DNA of 5,314 bases from an uncultured Porphyromonas sp. (GTDB taxonomy: Bacteria; Bacteroidota; Bacteroidia; Bacteroidales; Porphyromonadaceae): NCBI GenBank assembly GCA_927910985.1, contig CAKMOP010000266.1:1-5314 (forward strand), in the 5' to 3' direction. Shown one piece after another: positions 1 to 5,229 of this stretch. The notes beneath the pieces were generated by a model. That model did not search any database and had not been told where the DNA came from. It was given only the letters and a program-made list of their open reading frames with translations. The stretch's first letter is position 1. Every line of letters begins with the position of its first letter. The position numbers were made by a program, and so were the translations under genes.

Positions 1-396
1 AGCTTCAAAGGCCTTGCGCCCGAGGTGGAAGGTCAGCGAAGCGCCAGCCTGAGCGATAAAGTTCGCATTGCTGAAGTTTTCGCTTGGCGTACCAGCTACT
101 TCCGCCTCAACAGCGCTGTAGTCGACAAGAACCAGATGGTCAACGTCTACAACATCGCCGAATACGCTAAGAGCAACACCGAGACGATCACGCTCGTCGG
201 CTATGCTGACCGCAAGACGGGTAACCCAGCTTACAACCTTGCGCTCTCAAAGCGTCGTGCTGAAGCTGTCGCCGATATCCTCGTCAAGAAGTATGGTATC
301 TCCCGCGATCGTCTGAAGATCGACTGGAAGGGAGACACGGTACAGCCTTACGATGAGAATGTCTGGAACCGTATCGTCCTGATGAGCGCCGAATAA
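1..396 (+). CDS. OmpA family outer membrane protein, C-terminal domain (5' end outside window)
   Basis: The reading frame is open from base 1 and ends at TAA 394-396, so only the last 131 codons are present; the GTG at 25 is an internal valine, not a start. The fragment reads as an OmpA-like peptidoglycan-binding domain. YFRLNSAVVDKNQ matches the first strand and helix, VGYAD (Asp at 208-210) stands where the family has GHTD, and LSKRRAEAV (second Arg at 256-258) matches the LSxxRA helix. GISRDRL and NVWNRIVLM close the domain. In the family, the Asp and the Arg grip the diaminopimelate of peptidoglycan, and both are kept here, while the usual His-Thr before Asp is Tyr-Ala. The domain would sit in the periplasm and tie an outer-membrane barrel to the wall. 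The wording resembles Porphyromonas OmpA-like proteins (Omp40/41 type), from memory only. The barrel part is not visible, so the exact member cannot be named. A terminator follows. Confidence 0.9.
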   Translation, partial: SFKGLAPEVEGQRSASLSDKVRIAEVFAWRTSYFRLNSAVVDKNQMVNVYNIAEYAKSNTETITLVGYADRKTGNPAYNLALSKRRAEAVADILVKKYGISRDRLKIDWKGDTVQPYDENVWNRIVLMSAE

Positions 397-423
397 TCGT
401 TCTGCGCTTCCCCCTTGGAGGTG

Positions 424-449
424 AGTGAGTGCTTCGTGCGCTACTCACT
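424..449 (+). other. Inverted repeat (hairpin) after the OmpA-family gene
   Basis: AGTGAGT at 424-430 pairs perfectly with ACTCACT at 443-449, and GC/GC can add two more pairs beyond a bulged T442. It lies 27 nt after the stop codon and has no T-run. It is therefore more likely an mRNA 3'-end stabilising hairpin or an accessory to the terminator that follows than a terminator itself. Confidence 0.45.
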
Positions 450-457
450 ACATATAG

Positions 458-502
458 TCCGCCCCTCGGCTGACCTTCGGGTCGTCGAGGGCGGATGCTT
501 TT
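458..502 (+). terminator. Intrinsic terminator of the OmpA-family gene
   Basis: TCCGCCC (458-464) plus TCG (466-468) pairs with CGA (486-488) plus GGGCGGA (489-495), leaving C465 bulged. Inside it sits a second stem, GACC (472-475) with GGTC (480-483), capped by a TTCG tetraloop. The stem is followed by ATGCTTTT. A GC-rich stem with a short T-run 60 nt after the stop codon fits a Rho-independent terminator for the upstream gene. Confidence 0.8.
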
Positions 503-575
503 GGTGAGACTTCCATTTAATGATAGGTTTCGCCGCGATGTGCTCCGCTACGATATGTGGTGCTTTCAGCTGCTG

Positions 576-607
576 CTTGTTTAGTTGGAGGCAATGTCTT
601 ATCTTTG
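576..607 (+). promoter_or_regulatory. Bacteroidetes-type promoter for tRNA-Gln
   Basis: TATCTTTG at 600-607 is an exact TAnnTTTG -7 box, with CTTG at 576-579 as the -33 element and 20 nt between the two. This is the pattern known for the Bacteroidetes primary sigma factor. The start of tRNA-Gln lies 45 nt downstream, leaving a short 5' leader with a small hairpin (AGCCG 622-626 with CGGCT 631-635). The same 13-nt core recurs in front of tRNA-Asp. Confidence 0.75.
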
Positions 608-651
608 CACCGCATTCGTCAAGCCGTCTTCGGCTGGATGAGTGATTAGGC

Positions 652-722
652 TGTCTCGTGGTGTAATGGTAGCACAACAGGTTTTGGTTCTGTTTGTCAA
701 GGTTCGAATCCTTGCGAGACAA
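652..722 (+). tRNA. tRNA-Gln (anticodon UUG)
   Basis: The acceptor stem TGTCTCG (652-658) pairs with CGAGACA (715-721), with discriminator A722. The anticodon stem is ACAGG (677-681) with TCTGT (689-693). It encloses a 7-nt loop TTTTGGT with anticodon TTG at 684-686. The T arm is CAAGG, TTCGAAT, CCTTG (698-714), and the variable region is 4 nt. No CCA is encoded after A722. All arms fold without mismatch apart from one G·U pair in the anticodon stem. No terminator is visible before the next promoter, so read-through into tRNA-Asp is likely. Confidence 0.97.
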
Positions 723-733
723 CGATAAAGTCG

Positions 734-765
734 CTTGGTAGTGTGGTGATAAATACCTATCTTTG
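734..765 (+). promoter_or_regulatory. Bacteroidetes-type promoter for tRNA-Asp and tRNA-Pro
   Basis: TATCTTTG at 758-765 is an exact TAnnTTTG -7 box, with CTTG at 734-737 and a 20-nt spacer. Spacer length and the 13-nt core (TATCTTTGCACCG, 758-770) are identical to the promoter in front of tRNA-Gln. The mature tRNA-Asp begins 31 nt past the -7 box. No further promoter is visible before tRNA-Pro, so Asp and Pro are probably one transcript. Confidence 0.78.
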
Positions 766-795
766 CACCGTCAAGAGACAGAAACGGCTAAGAAC

Positions 796-872
796 GGTGT
801 GGTAGTTCAGCTGGTTAGAATACCTGCCTGTCACGCAGGGGGTCGCGGGTTCGAGTCCCGTCCATACCGCCA
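796..872 (+). tRNA. tRNA-Asp (anticodon GUC), CCA end encoded
   Basis: The acceptor stem GGTGTGG (796-802) pairs with CCATACC (862-868), including one G·U, with discriminator G869. The anticodon stem CCTGC (823-827) pairs with GCAGG (835-839) around the loop CTGTCAC, giving anticodon GTC at 830-832. The T arm is CGGG, TTCGAGT, CCCG. The bases CCA follow directly at 870-872; this is the only tRNA in the window with a templated CCA, which may be chance. Confidence 0.97.
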
Positions 873-877
873 GAAGG

Positions 878-919
878 AGCTGTGTTTCCCTTCTCTATAA
901 AGAGAGAGTGTGCACAGCT
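878..919 (+). other. Hairpin in the tRNA-Asp/tRNA-Pro spacer
   Basis: AGCTGTG (878-884) pairs with CACAGCT (913-919). Inside, TCTCT (892-896) pairs with AGAGA (901-905) around an ATAA loop. The stem is not followed by a T-run, so it is more likely a spacer structure shaping tRNA processing than a strong terminator. The spacer (873-940) carries no TAnnTTTG box, which supports co-transcription of the two tRNAs. Confidence 0.45.
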
Positions 920-940
920 TCTCTTCCGAAAAAGCCAATT

Positions 941-1015
941 CGGGATGTAGCGCAGTCCGGTTAGCGCACCTGCTTTGGGAGCAGGGGGTCCCAGGTTCGA
1001 ATCCTGGTATCCCGA
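941..1015 (+). tRNA. tRNA-Pro (anticodon UGG)
   Basis: The acceptor stem CGGGATG (941-947) pairs with TATCCCG (1008-1014), one G·U, with discriminator A1015. The D stem is GCGC (950-953) with GCGC (964-967). The anticodon stem CCTGC (969-973) pairs with GCAGG (981-985) around TTTGGGA, giving anticodon TGG at 976-978. The T arm is CCAGG, TTCGAAT, CCTGG (991-1007). CCA is not encoded. A strong terminator begins 8 nt downstream. Confidence 0.97.
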
Positions 1016-1023
1016 CACAAGGC

Positions 1024-1065
1024 GGAGGTCTGATGTAGAACACTACGTCAGACCTCCTTCGTTTA
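1024..1065 (+). terminator. Intrinsic terminator of the Gln-Asp-Pro tRNA cluster
   Basis: Bases 1024-1038 pair with 1043-1057 in a 15-bp stem with a single G·U at the eleventh pair and an AACA tetraloop (1039-1042). The tail is TTCGTTTA. The length and pairing are far beyond chance, and the position 8 nt after tRNA-Pro makes this the end of the tRNA transcript. It closely resembles the terminator after tRNA-Leu(GAG). Confidence 0.9.
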
Positions 1066-1101
1066 TATCCTCTCGCGGAGAGTGGACGACGCAGGATGTT
1101 G

Positions 1102-1109
1102 TACCTTTA
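1102..1109 (+). promoter_or_regulatory. Possible -7 box for the THUMP methyltransferase gene
   Basis: TACCTTTA matches seven of eight positions of the TAnnTTTG box and lies 42 nt before the chosen ATG. The bases 19-20 nt upstream do not give a convincing TTG, so only half of the promoter is supported. Because a strong terminator ends at about 1065, the gene needs a promoter in this short gap, and this is the best candidate. Confidence 0.35.
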
Positions 1110-1151
1110 CGCCGTGAGGCCGTAGCCTCCACTCTTCCCTCCAATAGACTA

Positions 1152-2567
1152 ATGAAGCAAGAATCACGTATGATCGCCAAGACGCTGCAGACCCTCGAGC
1201 CCGTCTTGGCACAAGAACTTGAAGCCCTCGGGGCTACCAATATTGAAGAGGGCCGCCGTATGGTCTCCTTCACCGGAGATAAGAAGCTCCTTTATCGCGC
1301 CAACTATTGTCTGCGCACCGCTCTGCGCATCCTTCTCCCCATCGCCTCCTTCCGTGCCAGTGATCCCGATGAGCTGTATCGTCAGCTCAAGCGCTTGGAC
1401 TGGAGCGAATGGATGCAGGCGGGCGATACCTTTGCCTTCGATACCGTGGTCTACTCCGAGACCTTCACTCATAGTAAATATGTAGGCTATCGGGCTAAGG
1501 ATGCCCTCGTCGACTACTTCACTGAGCGTGGCGAGAAGCGTCCGATGGTGCGTCTGGATAACCCTGACCGACTTTTCCATATTCATATTTCGCACGATAA
1601 GGTGACGCTCGCCTTAGATAGTTCGGGCGAGAGCCTGCATAAGCGTGGTTGGAGAGCTGCGCAGACGGAGGCTCCGCTGAGTGAAGTCCTCGCTGCTGGC
1701 ATCCTGCTTCTTGCGGGCTGGCAAGGAGAGACGGACTTCATCGATCCGATGTGTGGCTCGGGGACGCTCCTCATTGAGGCTGCACTCATTGCCCGTGGTA
1801 TTGCTCCTGGCTCCTTCCGCAAGGGCTTCGCTTTCCAGCGCTGGGCGGATTATGATCCAGCCCTCTTCGCAGATGTCGAAGCTGAGTGTCGTGAGCTAAA
1901 GCCCTTCGAGCACCATATTTATGGTTCGGATAGCTCCATCGAAGCGGTGAAAGTGGCGCGCCACAACGTCCGTATGTCGGGGCTTGCTGACCTCATCACC
2001 GTGAGCCATCGTGCGATGCAGGAGTGCCCTGCTCCCGAAGCTCCTGCGCTCATCGTCACCAATCCACCCTACGGCGAACGTCTGCGCCTGCGTGACGGCG
2101 AAGAGCTTTATCGTATGATCGGCGAGCGCCTCAAGCATAATTATGCGGGTTCGACGGCGTGGATCTTGGCCTATAAGCTCGAGCACTTCGATAAGATTGG
2201 CTTGCGTCACAGCGAGCGCATCAAGATGCTCAATGGTTCGCTGGAGTGTGAGCTGCGTGCTTACACCCTCTTCGCTGGGAAGCGAGAGGACTTCAAGCGT
2301 GCCGGTGGTGAAGGGCAAGAGCGTACCCCACGTGCGCCTCGAGCAGCTCGTCCTGAGCGTGAACGTGCTCCTCGCTCAGAGAAGCCTCGTCGCTTTGATC
2401 GTCCTCGACGTGAGGAGGGTCGCCGAGGTTCTCGTCCCGAGGGAGGCCGTCCCGAAGGTAGCCGTCCAGCCTTCTCTGACCGCCCACGCAAGCCTTTTGT
2501 CAAGCGCGAAGAGCGCGAAGGAGCTTCATCTACCCACGAAAGAGCGCGCGACAAGAAAAAAAAGTGA
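1152..2567 (+). CDS. THUMP-domain class I SAM-dependent RNA methyltransferase (RlmL-like, 23S rRNA m2G type)
   Basis: The 471-residue product starts at ATG 1152 (MKQESRMIAKTLQ); the frame runs further upstream, but only through the terminator and tRNA-Pro, and ATG 1170 is the alternative start. Residues about 45-158 form a THUMP RNA-binding domain (YRANYCLRTALRILLPI precedes it), and LHKRGWR (162-168) is the hallmark link into the UPF0020 methyltransferase fold. The SAM-binding motif is DPMCGSGT (198-205), and the catalytic motif NPPY is at 304-307. This family corresponds to the N-terminal RlmL half of E. coli RlmKL, which makes N2-methylguanosine at 23S rRNA 2445; the RlmK half is absent, as usual in this phylum. 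From about residue 383 on, the protein is a low-complexity tail rich in Arg, Pro, Glu and Gly, with tandem RPEGG/RPEGS, probably disordered and RNA-binding. It ends in KKKK encoded by an A8 run where another frame stays open. The substrate position is inferred from family. Confidence 0.92.
   Translation: MKQESRMIAKTLQTLEPVLAQELEALGATNIEEGRRMVSFTGDKKLLYRANYCLRTALRILLPIASFRASDPDELYRQLKRLDWSEWMQAGDTFAFDTVVYSETFTHSKYVGYRAKDALVDYFTERGEKRPMVRLDNPDRLFHIHISHDKVTLALDSSGESLHKRGWRAAQTEAPLSEVLAAGILLLAGWQGETDFIDPMCGSGTLLIEAALIARGIAPGSFRKGFAFQRWADYDPALFADVEAECRELKPFEHHIYGSDSSIEAVKVARHNVRMSGLADLITVSHRAMQECPAPEAPALIVTNPPYGERLRLRDGEELYRMIGERLKHNYAGSTAWILAYKLEHFDKIGLRHSERIKMLNGSLECELRAYTLFAGKREDFKRAGGEGQERTPRAPRAARPERERAPRSEKPRRFDRPRREEGRRGSRPEGGRPEGSRPAFSDRPRKPFVKREEREGASSTHERARDKKKK
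2433..2467 (+). repeat. 15-nt tandem repeat coding RPEG(G/S) in the methyltransferase tail
   Basis: Two 15-nt units, 2433-2447 and 2448-2462, followed by a third start of five bases (CGTCC, 2463-2467). They differ at three positions and encode RPEGG, RPEGS, RP in the frame of the methyltransferase (from residue 428). The unit length is a multiple of three, so copy number can change without breaking the frame. Confidence 0.7.
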
Positions 2568-2723
2568 AGGAGCTCTGTGGCCTAATGATCGCTTCCGCTT
2601 CCGTGATGAGGAGGGTAGGGAACGTGTTCGCAGTAAGCGAACTAAGCGCATCCAGACCTTCTCCACCGATAGCGACGAGTAGAGGCTGACAGCGACGCTT
2701 GCTCCGACCAATTTGGGTGTATA
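2568..2723. other. Gap between methyltransferase gene and tRNA-Leu promoter; possible frame-shifted extension to 2682
   Basis: No RNA gene, terminator or independent gene with a credible start was found here. The +1 frame relative to the methyltransferase gene stays open to TAG 2680-2682. It would add about 39 charged residues including RFRDEEGRERVRSKRTKR and a TFSTDSDE end. The ATG at 2585 is in yet another frame and gives only a short, unconvincing peptide. No clear terminator for the methyltransferase gene is visible. Confidence 0.4.
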
Positions 2724-2754
2724 TTTGGTAATATCAGATTTTGTTGTACCTTTG
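2724..2754 (+). promoter_or_regulatory. Consensus Bacteroidetes promoter for the tRNA-Leu pair
   Basis: TTTG at 2724-2727 and TACCTTTG at 2747-2754 with a 19-nt spacer match both boxes of the Bacteroidetes consensus exactly, the best match in the window. The surrounding sequence is AT-rich compared with its neighbours. The mature tRNA-Leu(CAG) starts 23 nt past the -7 box. Confidence 0.85.
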
Positions 2755-2776
2755 CAGTGCAAACAACAACAGGTCA

Positions 2777-2859
2777 GCCCAGGTGGCGGAATTGGTAGAC
2801 GCGCTCGTTTCAGGTGCGAGTGTTCAAAAGACGTGCAGGTTCGATTCCTGTCCTGGGCA
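2777..2859 (+). tRNA. tRNA-Leu (anticodon CAG)
   Basis: The acceptor stem GCCCAGG (2777-2783) pairs with CCTGGGC (2852-2858), with discriminator A2859. The D stem is GCG (2786-2788) with CGC (2800-2802). The anticodon stem CTCGT (2804-2808) pairs with GCGAG (2816-2820) around TTCAGGT, giving anticodon CAG at 2811-2813. A long variable arm (2821-2834), typical of type II tRNAs, and the T arm GCAGG, TTCGATT, CCTGT follow. CCA is not encoded. It decodes CUG. Confidence 0.97.
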
Positions 2860-2866
2860 CAGCCTT

Positions 2867-2879
2867 GACGCACAGCGTC
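2867..2879 (+). other. Small hairpin in the tRNA-Leu spacer
   Basis: GACGC (2867-2871) pairs with GCGTC (2875-2879) around ACA. The 40-nt spacer between the two tRNA-Leu genes has no promoter box and no T-run after this stem, so the pair is probably one precursor, with the hairpin in the part removed by processing. Confidence 0.35.
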
Positions 2880-2899
2880 TCAGTTTGCGAGCTTCAAAT

Positions 2900-2983
2900 A
2901 CGCGGGTGGTGAAATTGGTAGACACGCTACTTTGAGGGGGTAGTGCCGGTTACGGCGTGTGAGTTCAAATCTCATCCCGCGTA
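2900..2983 (+). tRNA. tRNA-Leu (anticodon GAG)
   Basis: The acceptor stem ACGCGGG (2900-2906) pairs perfectly with CCCGCGT (2976-2982), with discriminator A2983. The D stem is GTG (2909-2911) with CAC (2923-2925). The anticodon stem CTACT (2927-2931) pairs with GGTAG (2939-2943) around TTGAGGG, giving anticodon GAG at 2934-2936. The variable arm forms a GCC/GGC stem, and the T arm is GTGAG, TTCAAAT, CTCAT (2959-2975). CCA is not encoded. It decodes CUU and CUC. Confidence 0.96.
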
Positions 2984-2997
2984 CAAAGAAAGAGAGT

Positions 2998-3040
2998 GAG
3001 ACTCCTCGAGAAGTAATTCTTGAGGAGTCTCTTCGTTTAT
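2998..3040 (+). terminator. Intrinsic terminator of the tRNA-Leu pair
   Basis: Bases 2998-3012 pair with 3017-3031 in a 15-bp stem with one G·U at the eleventh pair and a GTAA tetraloop (3013-3016). The tail TTCGTTTAT (3032-3040) is identical over nine bases to that of the terminator after tRNA-Pro. It starts 15 nt after tRNA-Leu(GAG) and ends just before the ispE leader. Confidence 0.9.
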
Positions 3041-3056
3041 GTATCTACCTTGATAC
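3041..3056 (+). other. Small hairpin in the ispE leader
   Basis: GTATC (3041-3045) pairs with GATAC (3052-3056) around TACCTT; U·G and A-U pairs could lengthen it to 3039-3058 at the cost of the terminator tail. It lies 11 nt before the ispE start. Whether it matters for translation cannot be told from sequence. Confidence 0.3.
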
Positions 3057-3066
3057 GTACTGTGCG

Positions 3067-3888
3067 ATGAACGTCTATCCTAATGCAAAGCTCAATCTTG
3101 GGCTCTTCGTCACTGGGCGTCGCCCCGATGGCTACCATCTGTTAGAGACTGCCTTCCTCCCCGTTCCGCTCTGCGACGAGCTGGAGTTGGAGCTGACCGA
3201 CGCGGCCGAAGATGAACTTATTGTCACGGGCGGAGTCGAGACGGGGGAGCTACAAGACAACCTCGTCCTTCGGGCGGTGCGGGCTCTGCGCCGTGTGCAT
3301 TCCTTCCCTTCCCTTCGCCTACGTCTTACCAAGCAGATCCCTTCGGGGGCAGGTATGGGCGGTGGGTCTGCGGATGCTTCCTTTACCTTGACGGCGATTA
3401 ATGAGCTGTGCGCTTTGGGATGTTCGCCGGGGGAATTGGAGGCGATTGCCCTCACGCTCGGTGCTGACTGCCCCATCTTCGTGCGCAATGTGCCTGCTGT
3501 AGGGAGGGGCATCGGCGAAGAGCTTACCCCGATTGCGCTGGACAAGCTCCACGGCTATCACCTCACCATCGTCAAACCACCGATACACATCTCCACGGCA
3601 GAAGCCTTCCGTGGGCTCCTTCCCCCTAAGCCGGTGGCAATACCTATTGAGGAGCTCTTGGCTCGCCCTGTGGAGGAATGGCGTCACTGCCTCTTCAATG
3701 ACTTCGAGGCAAGCCTCTTCCCTCATTATCCCATCCTTTCAGCGATTAAAGACGAGCTCTACGCCCTCGGTGCGGACTTCGCACTGATGACGGGCTCGGG
3801 AGCTGCGCTGTATGCACTCTCGCATCAGCCTCTTCCGCTGGACTCCTTCCGTCAGGCGGACTACTTCCTCTATCAGGGGAAGCTCTAA
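3067..3888 (+). CDS. ispE: 4-diphosphocytidyl-2-C-methyl-D-erythritol kinase (IspE)
   Basis: The 273-residue product has the usual length for this cytoplasmic GHMP-family kinase, which phosphorylates the 2-hydroxyl of CDP-methylerythritol with ATP in the MEP (non-mevalonate) isoprenoid pathway. The N-terminus MNVYPNAKLNLGLFVTGRRP carries the catalytic Lys8, and DGYHLLET follows as in the family. The glycine-rich ATP loop PSGAGMGGGSADAS is at 92-105, GADCP with catalytic Asp134 at 132-136, and the third GHMP motif MTGSGAALYAL from 241. ATG 3067 is the only start that places this N-terminus correctly; the frame upstream runs only through the terminator and tRNA-Leu. No Shine-Dalgarno and no good promoter lie in the 27 nt after the terminator. 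cbiA follows after 24 nt on the same strand. Confidence 0.96.
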   Translation: MNVYPNAKLNLGLFVTGRRPDGYHLLETAFLPVPLCDELELELTDAAEDELIVTGGVETGELQDNLVLRAVRALRRVHSFPSLRLRLTKQIPSGAGMGGGSADASFTLTAINELCALGCSPGELEAIALTLGADCPIFVRNVPAVGRGIGEELTPIALDKLHGYHLTIVKPPIHISTAEAFRGLLPPKPVAIPIEELLARPVEEWRHCLFNDFEASLFPHYPILSAIKDELYALGADFALMTGSGAALYALSHQPLPLDSFRQADYFLYQGKL

Positions 3889-3912
3889 TATCTCCATACC
3901 AATACCTTCTTT

Positions 3913-5229
3913 ATGGCATCTACATCCATCCCCCAGTTGCTGGTGGCAGCTGGTTCGTCGGGCAGTGGCAAGACGACCTTCACGCTCGGACTGCTGCGTG
4001 CGCTCAAGCATCGTGGCCTCTCCGTGCAGAGCTTCAAGTGCGGCCCCGACTATATCGACCCGAAGTTCCACGAGCTATCCAGCGGTCGCCCTTCGATTAA
4101 TCTGGACCTCTTTATGATGAGCCCCGAGCACGTGCGTGCCGTCTATGCACGTCACACGCAGGAGGCGGATGCCGTCGTCCTCGAGGGGGTGATGGGGCTC
4201 TATGATGGCTACGTGCGTATGCACGGCTCTTCGGCGGCCGTAGCTCAAGCTGTAGGCATCCCCACGGTACTTCTTGTTGATGCACGCTCGTCGGCTTATT
4301 CGGTCGGTGCGCTTCTTTATGGCTTCAAACACTTCCGCCAAGATACGGAGGTCGTCGGGGTGGTCTTCAACCGTGTGGCTTCGGAAAATCATTACCGCTT
4401 CCTCCGTGAGGCGGCCGAAGATGCAGGAGTAATTCCACTGGGCTATATCCCGAAGACGAAGCTCCTTGAAGTGCCCTCGCGCCACTTAGGCCTCTCCCTG
4501 AGCGAACTGCAGGAGCTGGATGCACTCCCCGAAGATGTCGCTGCCCTCATCGAGAAGCATGTGGATATCGACCGCTTGCTCGAGGCGTGTATGCGTCCTC
4601 GTCCTGCACTCCCTGCCGAAGAGCTTCAGCCGAAGCCCGCTCCTTCTGGGCGTAAGATTGCCGTCGCACGTGATGAAGCGTTCAACTTCATCTATGAGGA
4701 GAACATCCGCACGCTATCGCTGTACGGAGAAGTTTCCTTCTTCTCACCGCTGAAGGATGAGCCACTTCCCGAGTGTGACCTGCTGTATATCCCTGGCGGT
4801 TATCCTGAATTTTGCCTCAGCGAACTTGCGCAAGCCGAGCGCACTCGTAGCTCCATCGCCGCTTATGCCGCTTCGGGAGGGCGTGTCTTGGCCGAATGTG
4901 GGGGGATGATGTACCTCTGCCGTGCTATTCGTGATGAGGAGGGTAAGGCTTACCCGATGTGTGGCGTCCTTGACCAAGAAGCCACGATGGAAGGGATGCG
5001 TCTGCGCTTAGGCTATCGTAAGCTCCGCCTTGCTGGGTGCGAATACCGTGGGCACGAGTTCCATTATTCCTCGATTGTGCCGCAGGAAGGCGGTGAGGCA
5101 ACGGTCGGCGAGCAACTGACGGCGCGCGACGAAGTTGCTCCGACGCTCCTTTATCGCCGAGGCAATGTGCTGGCAGGCTATACGCACCTCTACTTTGCCG
5201 AGCAAGACCCCTTCGCCCTCTTCGACTAA
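3913..5229 (+). CDS. cbiA: Cobyrinate a,c-diamide synthase (CbiA/CobB)
   Basis: The 438-residue enzyme amidates the a and c carboxylates of cobyrinate (or hydrogenobyrinate) using glutamine and ATP in corrinoid synthesis, in the cytoplasm. The N-terminal synthetase domain (about 6-190) has the P-loop GSSGSGKTT (14-22), CGPDYIDP (43-50) and EGVMGLYDG (91-99), which mark CbiA rather than the cobyric acid synthase CobQ/CbiP. A proline-rich linker leads to the class I glutaminase domain (about 247-436). This opens with KIAVARDEAFNFIYEEN, has PGGYPE (294-299), the nucleophile Cys329 in AECGGMMYL, and GHEFHYS with catalytic His384. Length is close to the family's usual 430-460. I use cbiA because an anaerobic Bacteroidete is likely; cobB is the aerobic-pathway name. 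Spacing after ispE suggests co-transcription without a functional link. No other cobalamin gene is visible in the window. No downstream terminator was seen. Confidence 0.95.
   Translation: MASTSIPQLLVAAGSSGSGKTTFTLGLLRALKHRGLSVQSFKCGPDYIDPKFHELSSGRPSINLDLFMMSPEHVRAVYARHTQEADAVVLEGVMGLYDGYVRMHGSSAAVAQAVGIPTVLLVDARSSAYSVGALLYGFKHFRQDTEVVGVVFNRVASENHYRFLREAAEDAGVIPLGYIPKTKLLEVPSRHLGLSLSELQELDALPEDVAALIEKHVDIDRLLEACMRPRPALPAEELQPKPAPSGRKIAVARDEAFNFIYEENIRTLSLYGEVSFFSPLKDEPLPECDLLYIPGGYPEFCLSELAQAERTRSSIAAYAASGGRVLAECGGMMYLCRAIRDEEGKAYPMCGVLDQEATMEGMRLRLGYRKLRLAGCEYRGHEFHYSSIVPQEGGEATVGEQLTARDEVAPTLLYRRGNVLAGYTHLYFAEQDPFALFD

Noticed and set aside
815..1043. Minus-strand open frames with peptides such as GYQDSNLGPP and GRDSNPRPP
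   Set aside because: These are antisense translations of tRNA-Asp and tRNA-Pro, a well-known false protein signature.
975..1151. Upstream extension of the methyltransferase frame into tRNA-Pro
   Set aside because: The stretch is occupied by the tRNA and its terminator, and family proteins begin a few residues before MIAKT, matching ATG 1152.
2261..2554. Long minus-strand and alternative plus-strand frames over the methyltransferase tail
   Set aside because: GC-rich Arg codons leave several frames open; the peptides show no recognisable domain and the plus-strand gene accounts for the sequence.
2526..2873. Minus-strand open frame across tRNA-Leu(CAG) with the peptide QDRNRTCTSFEH
   Set aside because: It is the antisense of the tRNA-Leu gene and its promoter region; the tRNA fold explains the sequence fully.
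3046..3053. TACCTTGA as a promoter -7 box for ispE
   Set aside because: Only six of eight positions fit and there is no TTG at a suitable distance upstream.
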